A stretch of DNA of 7,087 bases from JAQGMV01 sp046597455 (GCA_046597455.1 JBKJKJ010000481.1:1-7087), one strand, 5' to 3'. Positions 1 to 5,596 are shown, numbered from the stretch's first letter. Translations and numbers: made by a program. The notes: a model not told the origin generated them from the sequence alone.

Positions 1-236
1 ATCCGCATCTGCACGCAGTCAAGGCCCTGGCGCAAGCCGCCGGCGTCGCGTGCGACGGCCACTACGCCATGAGCGACTCTCCGGCCAACGCGATTATCAA
101 AGCAGTCGAAAAATACAGCTGTGACGCCGTGGTCATGGGCTCCCACGGCCGGACCGGACTCGGGAAACTGCTGCTCGGAAGCCAAACCCAGAAAGTGCTG
201 GTGACGACTTCCGTGCCGGTGCTCGTGACCCATTGA
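1..236 (+). CDS. Universal stress protein (UspA family), 3' end only
   Basis: The frame is open from the window edge (first full codon at 3) to TGA at 234-236, giving the last 77 residues. It shows the UspA nucleotide-binding signature G-2x-G-9x-G(S/T): the glycines are encoded at 138-140, 147-149 and 177-179, followed by Ser. The protein then ends in the usual hydrophobic strand (TSVPVLVTH). In UspA-family proteins this motif contacts ATP phosphates, and the proteins are cytoplasmic dimers linked to stress or growth arrest. The N-terminal half lies outside the window, so I cannot tell whether it is a single- or tandem-domain Usp. It converges on the fnr gene. In several proteobacteria usp genes belong to FNR/ANR regulons, so its position beside fnr fits a low-oxygen role, but its promoter is not visible here. 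Confidence 0.9.
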   Translation, partial: PHLHAVKALAQAAGVACDGHYAMSDSPANAIIKAVEKYSCDAVVMGSHGRTGLGKLLLGSQTQKVLVTTSVPVLVTH

Positions 237-308
237 GAGAATGTCACGAGCGGCCTGGAGGAGCGGATCTCGCCTGACGTTGGCGCGCAACCGCCCGCTC
301 TTCAGCGA

Positions 309-328
309 GCACCGGCACTGACCGGTGC
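309..328. terminator. Hairpin between the convergent usp and fnr genes
   Basis: A perfect 7-bp inverted repeat, GCACCGG/CCGGTGC, with a 6-nt loop (cactga) lies between the stop codons of the converging usp (236) and fnr (358) genes. The position suits a shared bidirectional terminator. Neither side carries a T-run, so it is not a canonical intrinsic terminator. It may instead protect 3' ends or assist Rho-dependent termination. Nothing else stands out in 237-357. Confidence 0.35.
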
Positions 329-357
329 CTCCCAATGCGTTCCGATCCAACGGGTCG

Positions 358-1164
358 CTAGCTGCCGACTTTCTCGCGCAGCGCTGCCATGTCCCTCAAC
401 TCGACTTCGCGCTGGTGCGCGGCCAGCAGACCCTCGCGCTGGAAGCGGGAAAAAAGACGGCTGACCGTCTCCAGCGTGAGACCGAGGTAGCTTCCGATTT
501 CCTCGCGCGTCATGCGCAGGCTGAAGCGGGTCGAGTCGTATCCGAGCTTCTTATAGCGCCGCGACAGGCTCAGCAGAAACGCGGCGATGCGCTGCTCGGC
601 AGCCATGCCGCCAAGCAGCAGCAAAAGCCCCTGGTCTCGCGAGATGTCGCCGCTCACGATGCGCAGAAGCTGATGCTGAAGATCGGGCATGCGCATCGCG
701 AGCTGGGTGAGTCGCTGATAGGGAATCACGCAGACCTCGCTATCCTCGAGCGCGACGGCGTCGTAGCCGTGGCGCTTGTCGCTGATCGCCTCCAGGCCCA
801 TCACTTCGCCCGGAAGATGAACGCCGACCACTTTTTCTTCCCCGGCCCGCGAGACACCGAGCGTCTTGAACGATCCGCTGTGCACCGCGTAGAGCGATTC
901 GAACGCATCGCCGGTGCGGTAGAGCGAGGCGCCTTTCGCGATGCGGCGCTTGAGCCGCGTGAGCTCGTCGACGTCGCCGAGGTGGGCTTCGGCGATTCCG
1001 CACGGCAGGCATACGTTACGCACGCAGCAGGTCGAGCACGAGACCGCAGCCGGCACGCTTCGCGCCGCCTGCACGCGATGCAGTGGGAAGGAGCCCGGCG
1101 GGGGGGGGGCCGCGACGCCTCTGGAGGCCGGAGTCCTGTGCACTTGAACGAGGGAAATGCTCAT
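358..1164 (-). CDS. fnr: FNR-type oxygen-sensing transcriptional regulator (Crp/Fnr family)
   Basis: This 268-residue protein aligns with my memory of E. coli FNR at a constant offset of 23 residues. Cys43, Cys46, Cys52 and Cys145 fall on the 4Fe-4S ligands Cys20, 23, 29 and 122 with identical spacing. Asp177 matches the dimer-interface Asp154. Glu232, Ser235 and Arg236 in LGLTLETVSR match the residues that read TTGAT half-sites. Order: N-terminal extension 1-35, cysteine cluster 43-55, cyclic-nucleotide-like beta barrel about 65-150, dimer helix about 155-185, winged helix-turn-helix about 195-260. FNR dimerises and binds DNA when its cluster is intact (low O2). The ATG is supported by a TAGGAGA Shine-Dalgarno about 6 nt upstream and by the ATGA overlap with the receiver gene's stop. 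The N-terminus is 23 residues longer than E. coli FNR and contains a proline stretch encoded by a C10 tract. A later GTG start (codon 31) is possible but has no visible ribosome site. Extra cysteines are Cys47 and Cys55. Confidence 0.95.
   Translation of the reverse strand: MSISLVQVHRTPASRGVAAPPPPGSFPLHRVQAARSVPAAVSCSTCCVRNVCLPCGIAEAHLGDVDELTRLKRRIAKGASLYRTGDAFESLYAVHSGSFKTLGVSRAGEEKVVGVHLPGEVMGLEAISDKRHGYDAVALEDSEVCVIPYQRLTQLAMRMPDLQHQLLRIVSGDISRDQGLLLLLGGMAAEQRIAAFLLSLSRRYKKLGYDSTRFSLRMTREEIGSYLGLTLETVSRLFSRFQREGLLAAHQREVELRDMAALREKVGS
1100..1109. repeat. 10-nt G:C homopolymer inside the fnr 5' coding region
   Basis: Ten consecutive G on the + strand (C10 on the fnr coding strand) span codons 19-22 and encode part of an Ala-Pro-Pro-Pro run upstream of the cysteine cluster. 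A one-base length change would shift the frame before any functional domain. Tracts of this kind are known slippage sites. If translation started at the alternative GTG (codon 31), the tract would be in the leader instead. Confidence 0.85.
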
Positions 1165-1559
1165 CTGGATTCTCCTACGGCGGGTCTGTTTTTCAGCGAT
1201 GAAAGGATGTGGGGGAGCTGTTCGAAATCGGCGGACTTATCGAGAAAATATTCGGCGCCCGCGTCGGCGCTCGCTTTGCGATGCTGCGAGGTTGTGTGGT
1301 TGCTCATGACGATGCCGCGCAGGCCGGGCAGCCAGCGCCTCGATTCGACGAGCGCGTCGAGGCCGCTGCCTTGAGGACCGCTGCCTTGACCGAGCTTGAT
1401 GTCGAATATCGCCACGTCGGGCTCGCTGCGGGCGATCCCCGCGACTGCCTCATCGTAGGTCTCGGCATGGCCGACCACGGTATTGCCGTCGACGCCGTCG
1501 ATCATCTCGATCAGCCGCTCGCAGATGTCCGGCGAATCTTCGACTATGAACACTTTCAT
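1161..1559 (-). CDS. Stand-alone receiver (CheY-like) response regulator without output domain
   Basis: This 132-residue protein is a single receiver domain. It has acidic-pocket Glu7/Asp8 (MKVFIVEDS), phosphoacceptor Asp53 (VAIFDIKL), switch Ser86 (IVMSNH) and the conserved Lys108 (FLDKS). No DNA-binding or enzymatic domain follows; the chain ends about 20 residues after Lys108. Such proteins act as phosphate relays or sinks, or signal by protein contact. The partner kinase is not identified; the kinase encoded at 3747-5471 is the nearest candidate. Its TGA stop overlaps the fnr ATG (ATGA), and the fnr Shine-Dalgarno lies in its last codons, so the two are probably translationally coupled. 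I chose ATG 1559 because it puts beta-1 at the N-terminus as usual, though no strong ribosome site precedes it. A GTG at 1613 would add 18 residues. The loop after Asp53 is 5 residues longer than usual owing to a tandem duplication. Confidence 0.88.
   Translation of the reverse strand: MKVFIVEDSPDICERLIEMIDGVDGNTVVGHAETYDEAVAGIARSEPDVAIFDIKLGQGSGPQGSGLDALVESRRWLPGLRGIVMSNHTTSQHRKASADAGAEYFLDKSADFEQLPHILSSLKNRPAVGESR
1363..1389. repeat. In-frame 15-bp tandem duplication in the receiver gene
   Basis: The 12-mer ccgctgccttga occurs at 1363-1374 and again at 1378-1389, a period of 15 bp. On the coding strand it produces two adjacent units, QGSGP and QGSGL, directly after the phosphoacceptor strand of the stand-alone receiver. 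Related receivers usually carry a single such unit (pattern D-I-x-L-x-x-G-S-G-L). The near-identity of the two copies suggests a recent microduplication. Confidence 0.8.
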
Positions 1560-1665
1560 TGAGCAGCCATTCACTTTGAGTGGTATGGCTTCGAGTATGG
1601 CGCGCGGACCCACGGCGCCACCATCGGCGTTCCCTTAATGAAGGACTAGGAATGCTCTGAAATGG

Positions 1666-1687
1666 CGTGTAGGAATCGTCCTACACG
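1666..1687. promoter_or_regulatory. Perfect 22-bp palindrome, GacA/UvrY-box-like, upstream of the receiver-fnr pair
   Basis: The arms are 9 bp (CGTGTAGGA and TCCTACACG) around a 4-nt centre (atcg), with no mismatch. The core is TGTAGG-N6-CCTACA, the same layout as the GacA/UvrY upstream site TGTAAG-N6-CTTACA bound by NarL/FixJ-family regulators. It overlaps the TAG stop of the diguanylate cyclase gene (1681-1683) and lies 107 bp upstream of the receiver ATG. A lone half-like copy, taggaat, recurs at 1647-1653. As RNA it would form a strong hairpin but lacks a T-run on either side, so an operator seems at least as likely as a terminator. The binding protein is inferred; the regulator encoded at 3112-3750 is the obvious candidate. 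Confidence 0.55.
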
Positions 1688-3057
1688 TCCGATGCGATGC
1701 GAGACGAGGTGGCTCGCCCGACTGCCACGCCGCGTGCGCGAGGAATTTCATCTCGCTCGAATGCAGCATCGCCGGTCTGCACATCGCTGACGACCACGGT
1801 GTTTCGGCCGGCGTGTTTCGCTGCATACAGCGCCTGGTCGACCGCTTTCATCAGCGCCATGCCCGAATCCCCGCCATCGCAGTGTTCGGCGACGCCGAAG
1901 GACGCAGTGACGGCGATCGATGCCGGGCCATGGAGCACGGCGAGCTTTTCGATGGCCTGCCGCAGGCTTTCCGCACGCTCGCAAGCGACTGGCGCGTTCG
2001 CTCCCGGAAGGAGCAAGGCGAACTCTTCTCCGCCGTAGCGCACCGCGATGTCGGAACCGCGCACGCTGTCCCGGATGACTTCGGCGATCGCGGTGAGCAC
2101 CTGATCCCCGGCGTCGTGACCCCAGGTGTCGTTGACTTTCTTGAAGTGATCGATGTCGAGCATGATGACCGAAAACGGAGCCGCTTTGCGGCGCACGGTG
2201 AGGATCTCGCGTGCGAGCGCATCCCAGAAATAGCGACGGTTGTAGAGTCCGGTCAATGAATCGGTCACAGCCTGGGTTTTTAACGCATCAACCGCACTGC
2301 GCAACGCCTTATCGCGCGCCTGCAGCTGAGAGGCCATGACGTCCAGCGCCGCGCCGAGTTGGGACAGCTCGTCGCGTGACGCCTGCACGCCGCTGCGCAC
2401 GCCGAGGTCGCCCTCGCGAACCCGCTGCGTCATCGTCAGCAGCGCACGAATCGGCCGCAGCACGTAGCGTTCCGCGCCGTACCACGTCGCCAGGACCAGG
2501 GCGAACGCCGTCGCCGCGATGCCGGCGAGCATCTGAAACAGCGCACGGGATACGTCTTCATGGGCGGTCGCTTTCGACATGCCCACGATCACCGTCAGCG
2601 GCGCGCTCTGCGCCGCGCCCGCATGCGTCCTCCTGACCGCATAGAGTTCGCGCCCCGTCATGCGCGCCCCCTCTTCGAGCCCGCCGCCGCTGGACGCGAC
2701 GTGTTTTAGCAGCGCCTGCGCGTCGTCCGGTCCCCGAGAGCCACTCGACGGGTTGGCGCTGTATTGGGCGACGAGATGCCCCCGGGCATCGAGAATGATG
2801 AGCGTTTGCCCGCGTCCGAGCCGCACGGTGCTGCCGCTGAGTGCGGACAGCGGCGCGGCGCCGGCGATTACGCTGCCGAGCTCGGCGCGCAGTTGGACGT
2901 CCTCCAGGGCGCGAGCCTCGGCGACTGCGCGCTGCCACCACGCGACGTAAACCGATAGCACGGCGCCCGGCACGACGGTCAGGACGACGAGCACCAGAAT
3001 ACGCGCGCGCGTGCTGAGCGTGTTGAATCGCAGCCCGCGTCTGCGCATTGAAGACAT
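1681..3057 (-). CDS. Membrane diguanylate cyclase (HAMP-GGDEF) with periplasmic sensor region
   Basis: This 458-residue inner-membrane protein makes c-di-GMP from two GTP. Order from ATG 3057: basic N-terminus, TM1 about 18-41, periplasmic region about 42-172 (possibly CACHE-like, not recognised securely), TM2 about 173-193, HAMP about 199-247, GGDEF domain about 264-425, and a 33-residue tail. The active-site loop is intact (GGEEF, 342-346). Metal-binding Asp301 and substrate residues Asn309/Asp310 (DIDHFKKVND) are present, as is the RxxD inhibitory site (Arg333, Asp336) five residues before GGEEF. It should therefore be an active, product-inhibited cyclase. No EAL or HD-GYP domain is present. 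Start choice: an in-frame GTG at 3075 adds six residues and ATG 3048 removes three; none has a clear Shine-Dalgarno. I prefer 3057 because the FNR-dependent promoter proposed upstream would start transcription near there. It follows the response regulator gene, with an FNR box in the gap. Confidence 0.93.
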   Translation of the reverse strand: MSSMRRRGLRFNTLSTRARILVLVVLTVVPGAVLSVYVAWWQRAVAEARALEDVQLRAELGSVIAGAAPLSALSGSTVRLGRGQTLIILDARGHLVAQYSANPSSGSRGPDDAQALLKHVASSGGGLEEGARMTGRELYAVRRTHAGAAQSAPLTVIVGMSKATAHEDVSRALFQMLAGIAATAFALVLATWYGAERYVLRPIRALLTMTQRVREGDLGVRSGVQASRDELSQLGAALDVMASQLQARDKALRSAVDALKTQAVTDSLTGLYNRRYFWDALAREILTVRRKAAPFSVIMLDIDHFKKVNDTWGHDAGDQVLTAIAEVIRDSVRGSDIAVRYGGEEFALLLPGANAPVACERAESLRQAIEKLAVLHGPASIAVTASFGVAEHCDGGDSGMALMKAVDQALYAAKHAGRNTVVVSDVQTGDAAFERDEIPRARGVAVGRATSSRIASDV

Positions 3058-3064
3058 GGCGCCC

Positions 3065-3070
3065 AGTATG
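3065..3070 (-). promoter_or_regulatory. Putative -10 element of an FNR-dependent promoter for the diguanylate cyclase
   Basis: On the - strand CATACT (4 of 6 matches to TATAAT) begins 21 nt downstream of the FNR box. Class-II FNR promoters centre the box near -41.5, which requires about 22 nt between box and -10. Transcription would start near 3057-3059, at or just before the ATG at 3057. The spacing is good, but the hexamer alone is weak evidence. Confidence 0.4.
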
Positions 3071-3075
3071 TCCAC

Positions 3076-3087
3076 CGCGCGCGCGCG
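3076..3087. repeat. Alternating (CG)6 tract between the FNR box and the -10
   Basis: Six perfect CG dinucleotides fill most of the spacer of the proposed FNR-dependent promoter. Alternating CG can adopt Z-DNA and is prone to slippage; a length change of 2 bp would alter activator-polymerase spacing. A second, shorter run (CG)5 is at 3002-3011 inside the cyclase gene. Confidence 0.7.
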
Positions 3088-3091
3088 GGCA

Positions 3092-3105
3092 TTGATTCAG
3101 ATCAA
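3092..3105. promoter_or_regulatory. Perfect FNR/ANR box upstream of the diguanylate cyclase
   Basis: TTGATTCAGATCAA matches the FNR consensus TTGAT-N4-ATCAA at all ten specified positions. It lies in the 54-bp gap between the response regulator stop (3112) and the cyclase ATG (3057), seven bases after that stop. The FNR protein encoded in this window carries the recognition residues (Glu232, Ser235, Arg236) for TTGAT half-sites. The position fits class-II activation of the cyclase. Repression of read-through from the upstream genes is the alternative. Confidence 0.85.
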
Positions 3106-3111
3106 GCCAGG

Positions 3112-3750
3112 TTACGACTCGTCCATCAAGTTGTGCGTGATTGCGTAACGCACGAGCTCGGCCTCGCTTGCAACGCCCATTTTTTCGAGAATCCGCGATT
3201 TGTGCGTGCTGATGGTCTTCACACTCAGCCGCAGATCCTGGGCGATTCCGGTCAATGATTTTCCGCTGACGATCATCCGGAAAACCTCGTATTCACGATT
3301 CGAAAGCGAGGTGTGCGGCAGCTCGGGCCGGCCCGCCCCCGAATCCAGGACGAGGCGCTCGGCCGTCTCGGGGCTGATGAACGCGCCGCCCGAAGCAATG
3401 CGCCTCACCGCTGCCACGAGCTCGTCCGCAGCGCTTTCCTTCGTGAGATAACCCGAGGCCCCGGCCCTGACCGCGCGCACCGCGTACTGCGCTTCGCTGT
3501 GCATCGTCAGCACCAGGATTCGAAGCCTGGGCCGCGCCTCCTTCACGAGCTTGATGAGCTCGATCCCGCTGCGACCAGGCATCGAAAGATCGAGGACGGC
3601 GATGTCGAACGCGTGCTGGCGCACAGCTGCCAGCGCTTCCTGCCCATTGGTGGCTTCGGCGGCGACCGAGATGTCGCCGGTCGACTCCAGGATCTCCCGC
3701 AACCCCGTGCGCACGATTGCATGGTCGTCGGCCAGCAAAACCCTGATCAC
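3112..3750 (-). CDS. NarL/FixJ-family response regulator
   Basis: This 212-residue protein has a receiver domain (about 1-118) with acidic residues Asp8/Asp9, phosphoacceptor Asp54 (VLDLSMPG), switch Thr82 and Lys104. A LuxR-type helix-turn-helix follows (about 147-208; LSNREYEVFRMI and LSVKTISTHKSRILEKMGV). The N-terminus MIRVLLADDHAIVRTGL is close to the GacA/UvrY/NarL group. Such proteins dimerise on phosphorylation by a cognate NarX-like kinase and bind promoter palindromes. The start is a GTG whose bases overlap the kinase stop (GTGA). GGAGG lies 7 nt upstream inside the kinase gene, so the start is well supported and coupling to the kinase is likely. It ends with TAA at 3112-3114. Likely targets in this window are the palindrome at 1666-1687 and perhaps its own cluster; this is inferred. 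Confidence 0.95.
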   Translation of the reverse strand: MIRVLLADDHAIVRTGLREILESTGDISVAAEATNGQEALAAVRQHAFDIAVLDLSMPGRSGIELIKLVKEARPRLRILVLTMHSEAQYAVRAVRAGASGYLTKESAADELVAAVRRIASGGAFISPETAERLVLDSGAGRPELPHTSLSNREYEVFRMIVSGKSLTGIAQDLRLSVKTISTHKSRILEKMGVASEAELVRYAITHNLMDES

Positions 3751-5471
3751 GCGCCTGCCTCCAGTGGCGTGGAGGAAACGAGAGGCACTTCGATCTCCAC
3801 GACCGTGCCGCCTTCACCGGCCGTATGAATACGCGCCTCGCCGCCGAGTGTGCTCGCGCGCTCGCGTATGCCGAGCAGCCCGAAGGACTTGCGGGTCGGG
3901 TCCGGCTGTAGACCTCGGCCATTGTCGCGAACCGACACGCGCAGGCGAGCGTCGACAGCACTGAGCTCGACCGATACGGCCGTGGCGCCTGAATGCCGGG
4001 CAACGTTGGTCAGCGCCTCCTGCACCATGCGGTAGACCGCGGTCACCAGTGGCTCGCGCAGCGTCTGCACGTCTTCGCCGCCCCTGAGACGGATTTCGAT
4101 GCCGGTGCGATCGGACAGCTCGTGCAGCAGGTGCTCGAGCGCAGGGATGAGGCCCAGATCGTCGAGCATCACGGGGCGCAGGTCCGCCGCGATGCGTCGC
4201 ATCGCGCGGATGGTATTGTCGACGACGGATTTCATGCGCTCTGCCCGCGTGATGAGTAAGGCATCGTCCTGCGCAAGACGCGTGCGCAGCCACGACACGT
4301 CCATTTTGAGCGCAGTGAGCCACTGGGCGAGCTCGTCGTGCAGCTCGCGCGCGATACGCGTTCGCTCCGCCTCGCGCACCTGATGCATCGCCTCGTACAG
4401 CTCGCGCAGCTCGTGGTGCGAGCGAACGAGCGCATCGGCGGCCTTTTGCCGCTCGGTGATGTCGCGAAGAATGACGGTATAGAGCTTGTGTCCGCCCACG
4501 TCCGCGTGGGAGATCGACGCATCGATCGGAAACTCCAGACCGTCGCTGCGTAGACCCGCCAGCACCAGCGCGCCGCCCATGCGCCGCGTGGTGACACCGG
4601 CATCGCCGAAGCGTTTGACGTGCGCCGCATGAAGATGGCGATAGCGCTCCGGCAGCAGACGGTCGATGGACGTGCCGATGACGTCTGCTGCACGGTATCC
4701 GAATATCTTTTGCGCGGCCTCGTTGAACAACAGAATGTGCTGCTTCTGGTCGATGGTGATGATCGCGTCCATTGCCGAACCGATGATCGACTGCAACCGC
4801 TGCTCGCTTTCCCGCAGCTGGCGCTCGCCGTCGCGCTGCGCCGCCTGGGCGCGCACGCGCTCGGTGACATCGCGCAGGATCACCGTACAGAGCTTTTGCC
4901 CCGCGACGCTCGCGTACGAGATCGATGCGTCGATCGGGAACTCCTCGCCGCTTCGGCGCACCCCCGCGAGCACCAGCTCGGCGCCCATGCGCCGCGTCGT
5001 CACACCCGCTTCGCCGAAATGCCGCACGTGGTGGCGGTGCGCTTCCCGATAGCGCTGCGGGATGAACTGCTCGAGCGGTGTGCCGATCGCCTGTGCTGCG
5101 GGGCACTCGAAAATGCGCTCTGCCGCCGCATTGAACAGCACGATGTTCTGCTGCGCATCGACCGTGACGATCGCATCCATCGCCGAGTCGATAACGGAGT
5201 TCAGGCGCAGTGCGCTCTCTTCGATTTCGCGCGACAGCGTGCTGGTCACCCGAACCTGCCGGCGCAGCAAAACCGCATTCGCGCTCAACGCTGCGAGCAG
5301 CAATCCTGCAAACACGACCGTGAGCGCATTGCGCCACCCGCCCGCGAGCGCCTCGGGAAGCGCCGGGGCCACGACCAGACCGGCCGCAGCGAGCGCGGTC
5401 AGCGCGACCGCGAGGGCGCCGAACCGGTAAGCCGCGTTGGGGGATTTCTCCAGGTTCGGATCGAGGGGCAC
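3747..5471 (-). CDS. Membrane sensor histidine kinase with tandem PAS domains (HisKA_3/NarX-type)
   Basis: This 574-residue kinase has TM1 (about 17-36) and TM2 (about 49-69) with only a short loop between them, so sensing is probably cytoplasmic. PAS1 (about 90-205) and PAS2 (about 226-341) are followed by a linker helix. The HisKA_3 dimerisation domain has phospho-His378 (IARELHDELAQWL). The ATPase domain has Asn489 in the N box (QEALTNVARH), DNGRG at 516-520 and GLLGIRERA at 530-538. It autophosphorylates and passes phosphate to a NarL-type regulator, here the overlapping gene at 3112-3750. In both PAS domains a His (145 and 281) in the pattern YRxxH falls at the place of the heme ligand His200 of Bradyrhizobium FixL, but the FixL Arg220 equivalent is not conserved, so heme binding is open. 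The start is GTG with no strong Shine-Dalgarno; no better upstream start was seen. A TATAAT element lies about 43-48 bp upstream. Confidence 0.94.
   Translation of the reverse strand: MPLDPNLEKSPNAAYRFGALAVALTALAAAGLVVAPALPEALAGGWRNALTVVFAGLLLAALSANAVLLRRQVRVTSTLSREIEESALRLNSVIDSAMDAIVTVDAQQNIVLFNAAAERIFECPAAQAIGTPLEQFIPQRYREAHRHHVRHFGEAGVTTRRMGAELVLAGVRRSGEEFPIDASISYASVAGQKLCTVILRDVTERVRAQAAQRDGERQLRESEQRLQSIIGSAMDAIITIDQKQHILLFNEAAQKIFGYRAADVIGTSIDRLLPERYRHLHAAHVKRFGDAGVTTRRMGGALVLAGLRSDGLEFPIDASISHADVGGHKLYTVILRDITERQKAADALVRSHHELRELYEAMHQVREAERTRIARELHDELAQWLTALKMDVSWLRTRLAQDDALLITRAERMKSVVDNTIRAMRRIAADLRPVMLDDLGLIPALEHLLHELSDRTGIEIRLRGGEDVQTLREPLVTAVYRMVQEALTNVARHSGATAVSVELSAVDARLRVSVRDNGRGLQPDPTRKSFGLLGIRERASTLGGEARIHTAGEGGTVVEIEVPLVSSTPLEAGA
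4449..5204. repeat. Internal tandem duplication encoding the two PAS domains of the kinase
   Basis: Kinase residues 90-205 and 226-341 align without gaps at an offset of 136 residues (408 bp), with 73 of 116 positions identical by hand count. The best preserved stretch is AGVTTRRMG and the LVLAG and EFPIDASIS segments after it. The DNA remains visibly similar, for example cccatgcgccgcgt near 4577 and 4985. This indicates one PAS module duplicated within the gene, not two independently acquired domains. Confidence 0.85.
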
Positions 5472-5513
5472 ACTGACGGCCTGTTTCGCGCCCCGGGGTC
5501 CCGAGGCTCGATG

Positions 5514-5519
5514 ATTATA
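5514..5519 (-). promoter_or_regulatory. Consensus -10 element for the kinase-regulator operon
   Basis: On the - strand a perfect TATAAT predicts a transcription start near 5507-5508 and a leader of about 37 nt before the GTG at 5471. No convincing -35 lies 16-18 bp further upstream (the region reads about GAGAAGT), and there is no extended -10 TG, so an activator may be needed. No FNR box was seen in this gap. Confidence 0.55.
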
Positions 5520-5574
5520 ACGTCCGTTCCCCGCGGACTTCTCGGGCGCAGGCGCCTCGAAACCGGCCCCTCGG

Positions 5575-5589
5575 GCGTTCCCTGAACGC
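5575..5589 (-). terminator. Possible weak terminator hairpin after the solute-receptor gene
   Basis: GCGTTC-cct-GAACGC forms a perfect 6-bp stem with a 3-nt loop, 7 bp past the receptor stop codon. There is no T-run on the - strand after it, so intrinsic termination would be inefficient and read-through into the kinase gene is possible. Confidence 0.3.
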
Positions 5590-5596
5590 TCGTGTA

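Noticed and set aside
325..1374. A 349-codon open frame on the + strand
   Set aside because: It is antisense to fnr and the receiver gene, whose products have clear family motifs. Long antisense frames are expected in high-GC DNA and the product resembles nothing.
1568..1589. An imperfect inverted repeat (ccattcact/agtggtatgg) just upstream of the receiver ATG
   Set aside because: The arms pair only with a shift and a mismatch, and there is no strong match to a NarL heptamer pair. It is not distinguishable from chance.
1635..1640. CATTAA on the - strand as a -10 for the receiver-fnr pair
   Set aside because: It has only 3 of 6 matches and no convincing -35, so I could not assign a promoter for this pair.
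3814..5337. A 507-codon open frame on the - strand in another reading frame of the kinase gene
   Set aside because: Its product is an Arg/Ala-rich, low-information shadow of the kinase, which has all the conserved motifs in its own frame.
4620..5585. A 321-codon + strand frame opposite the kinase
   Set aside because: It is antisense to conserved PAS coding sequence, with no recognisable domain and no ribosome site noted.
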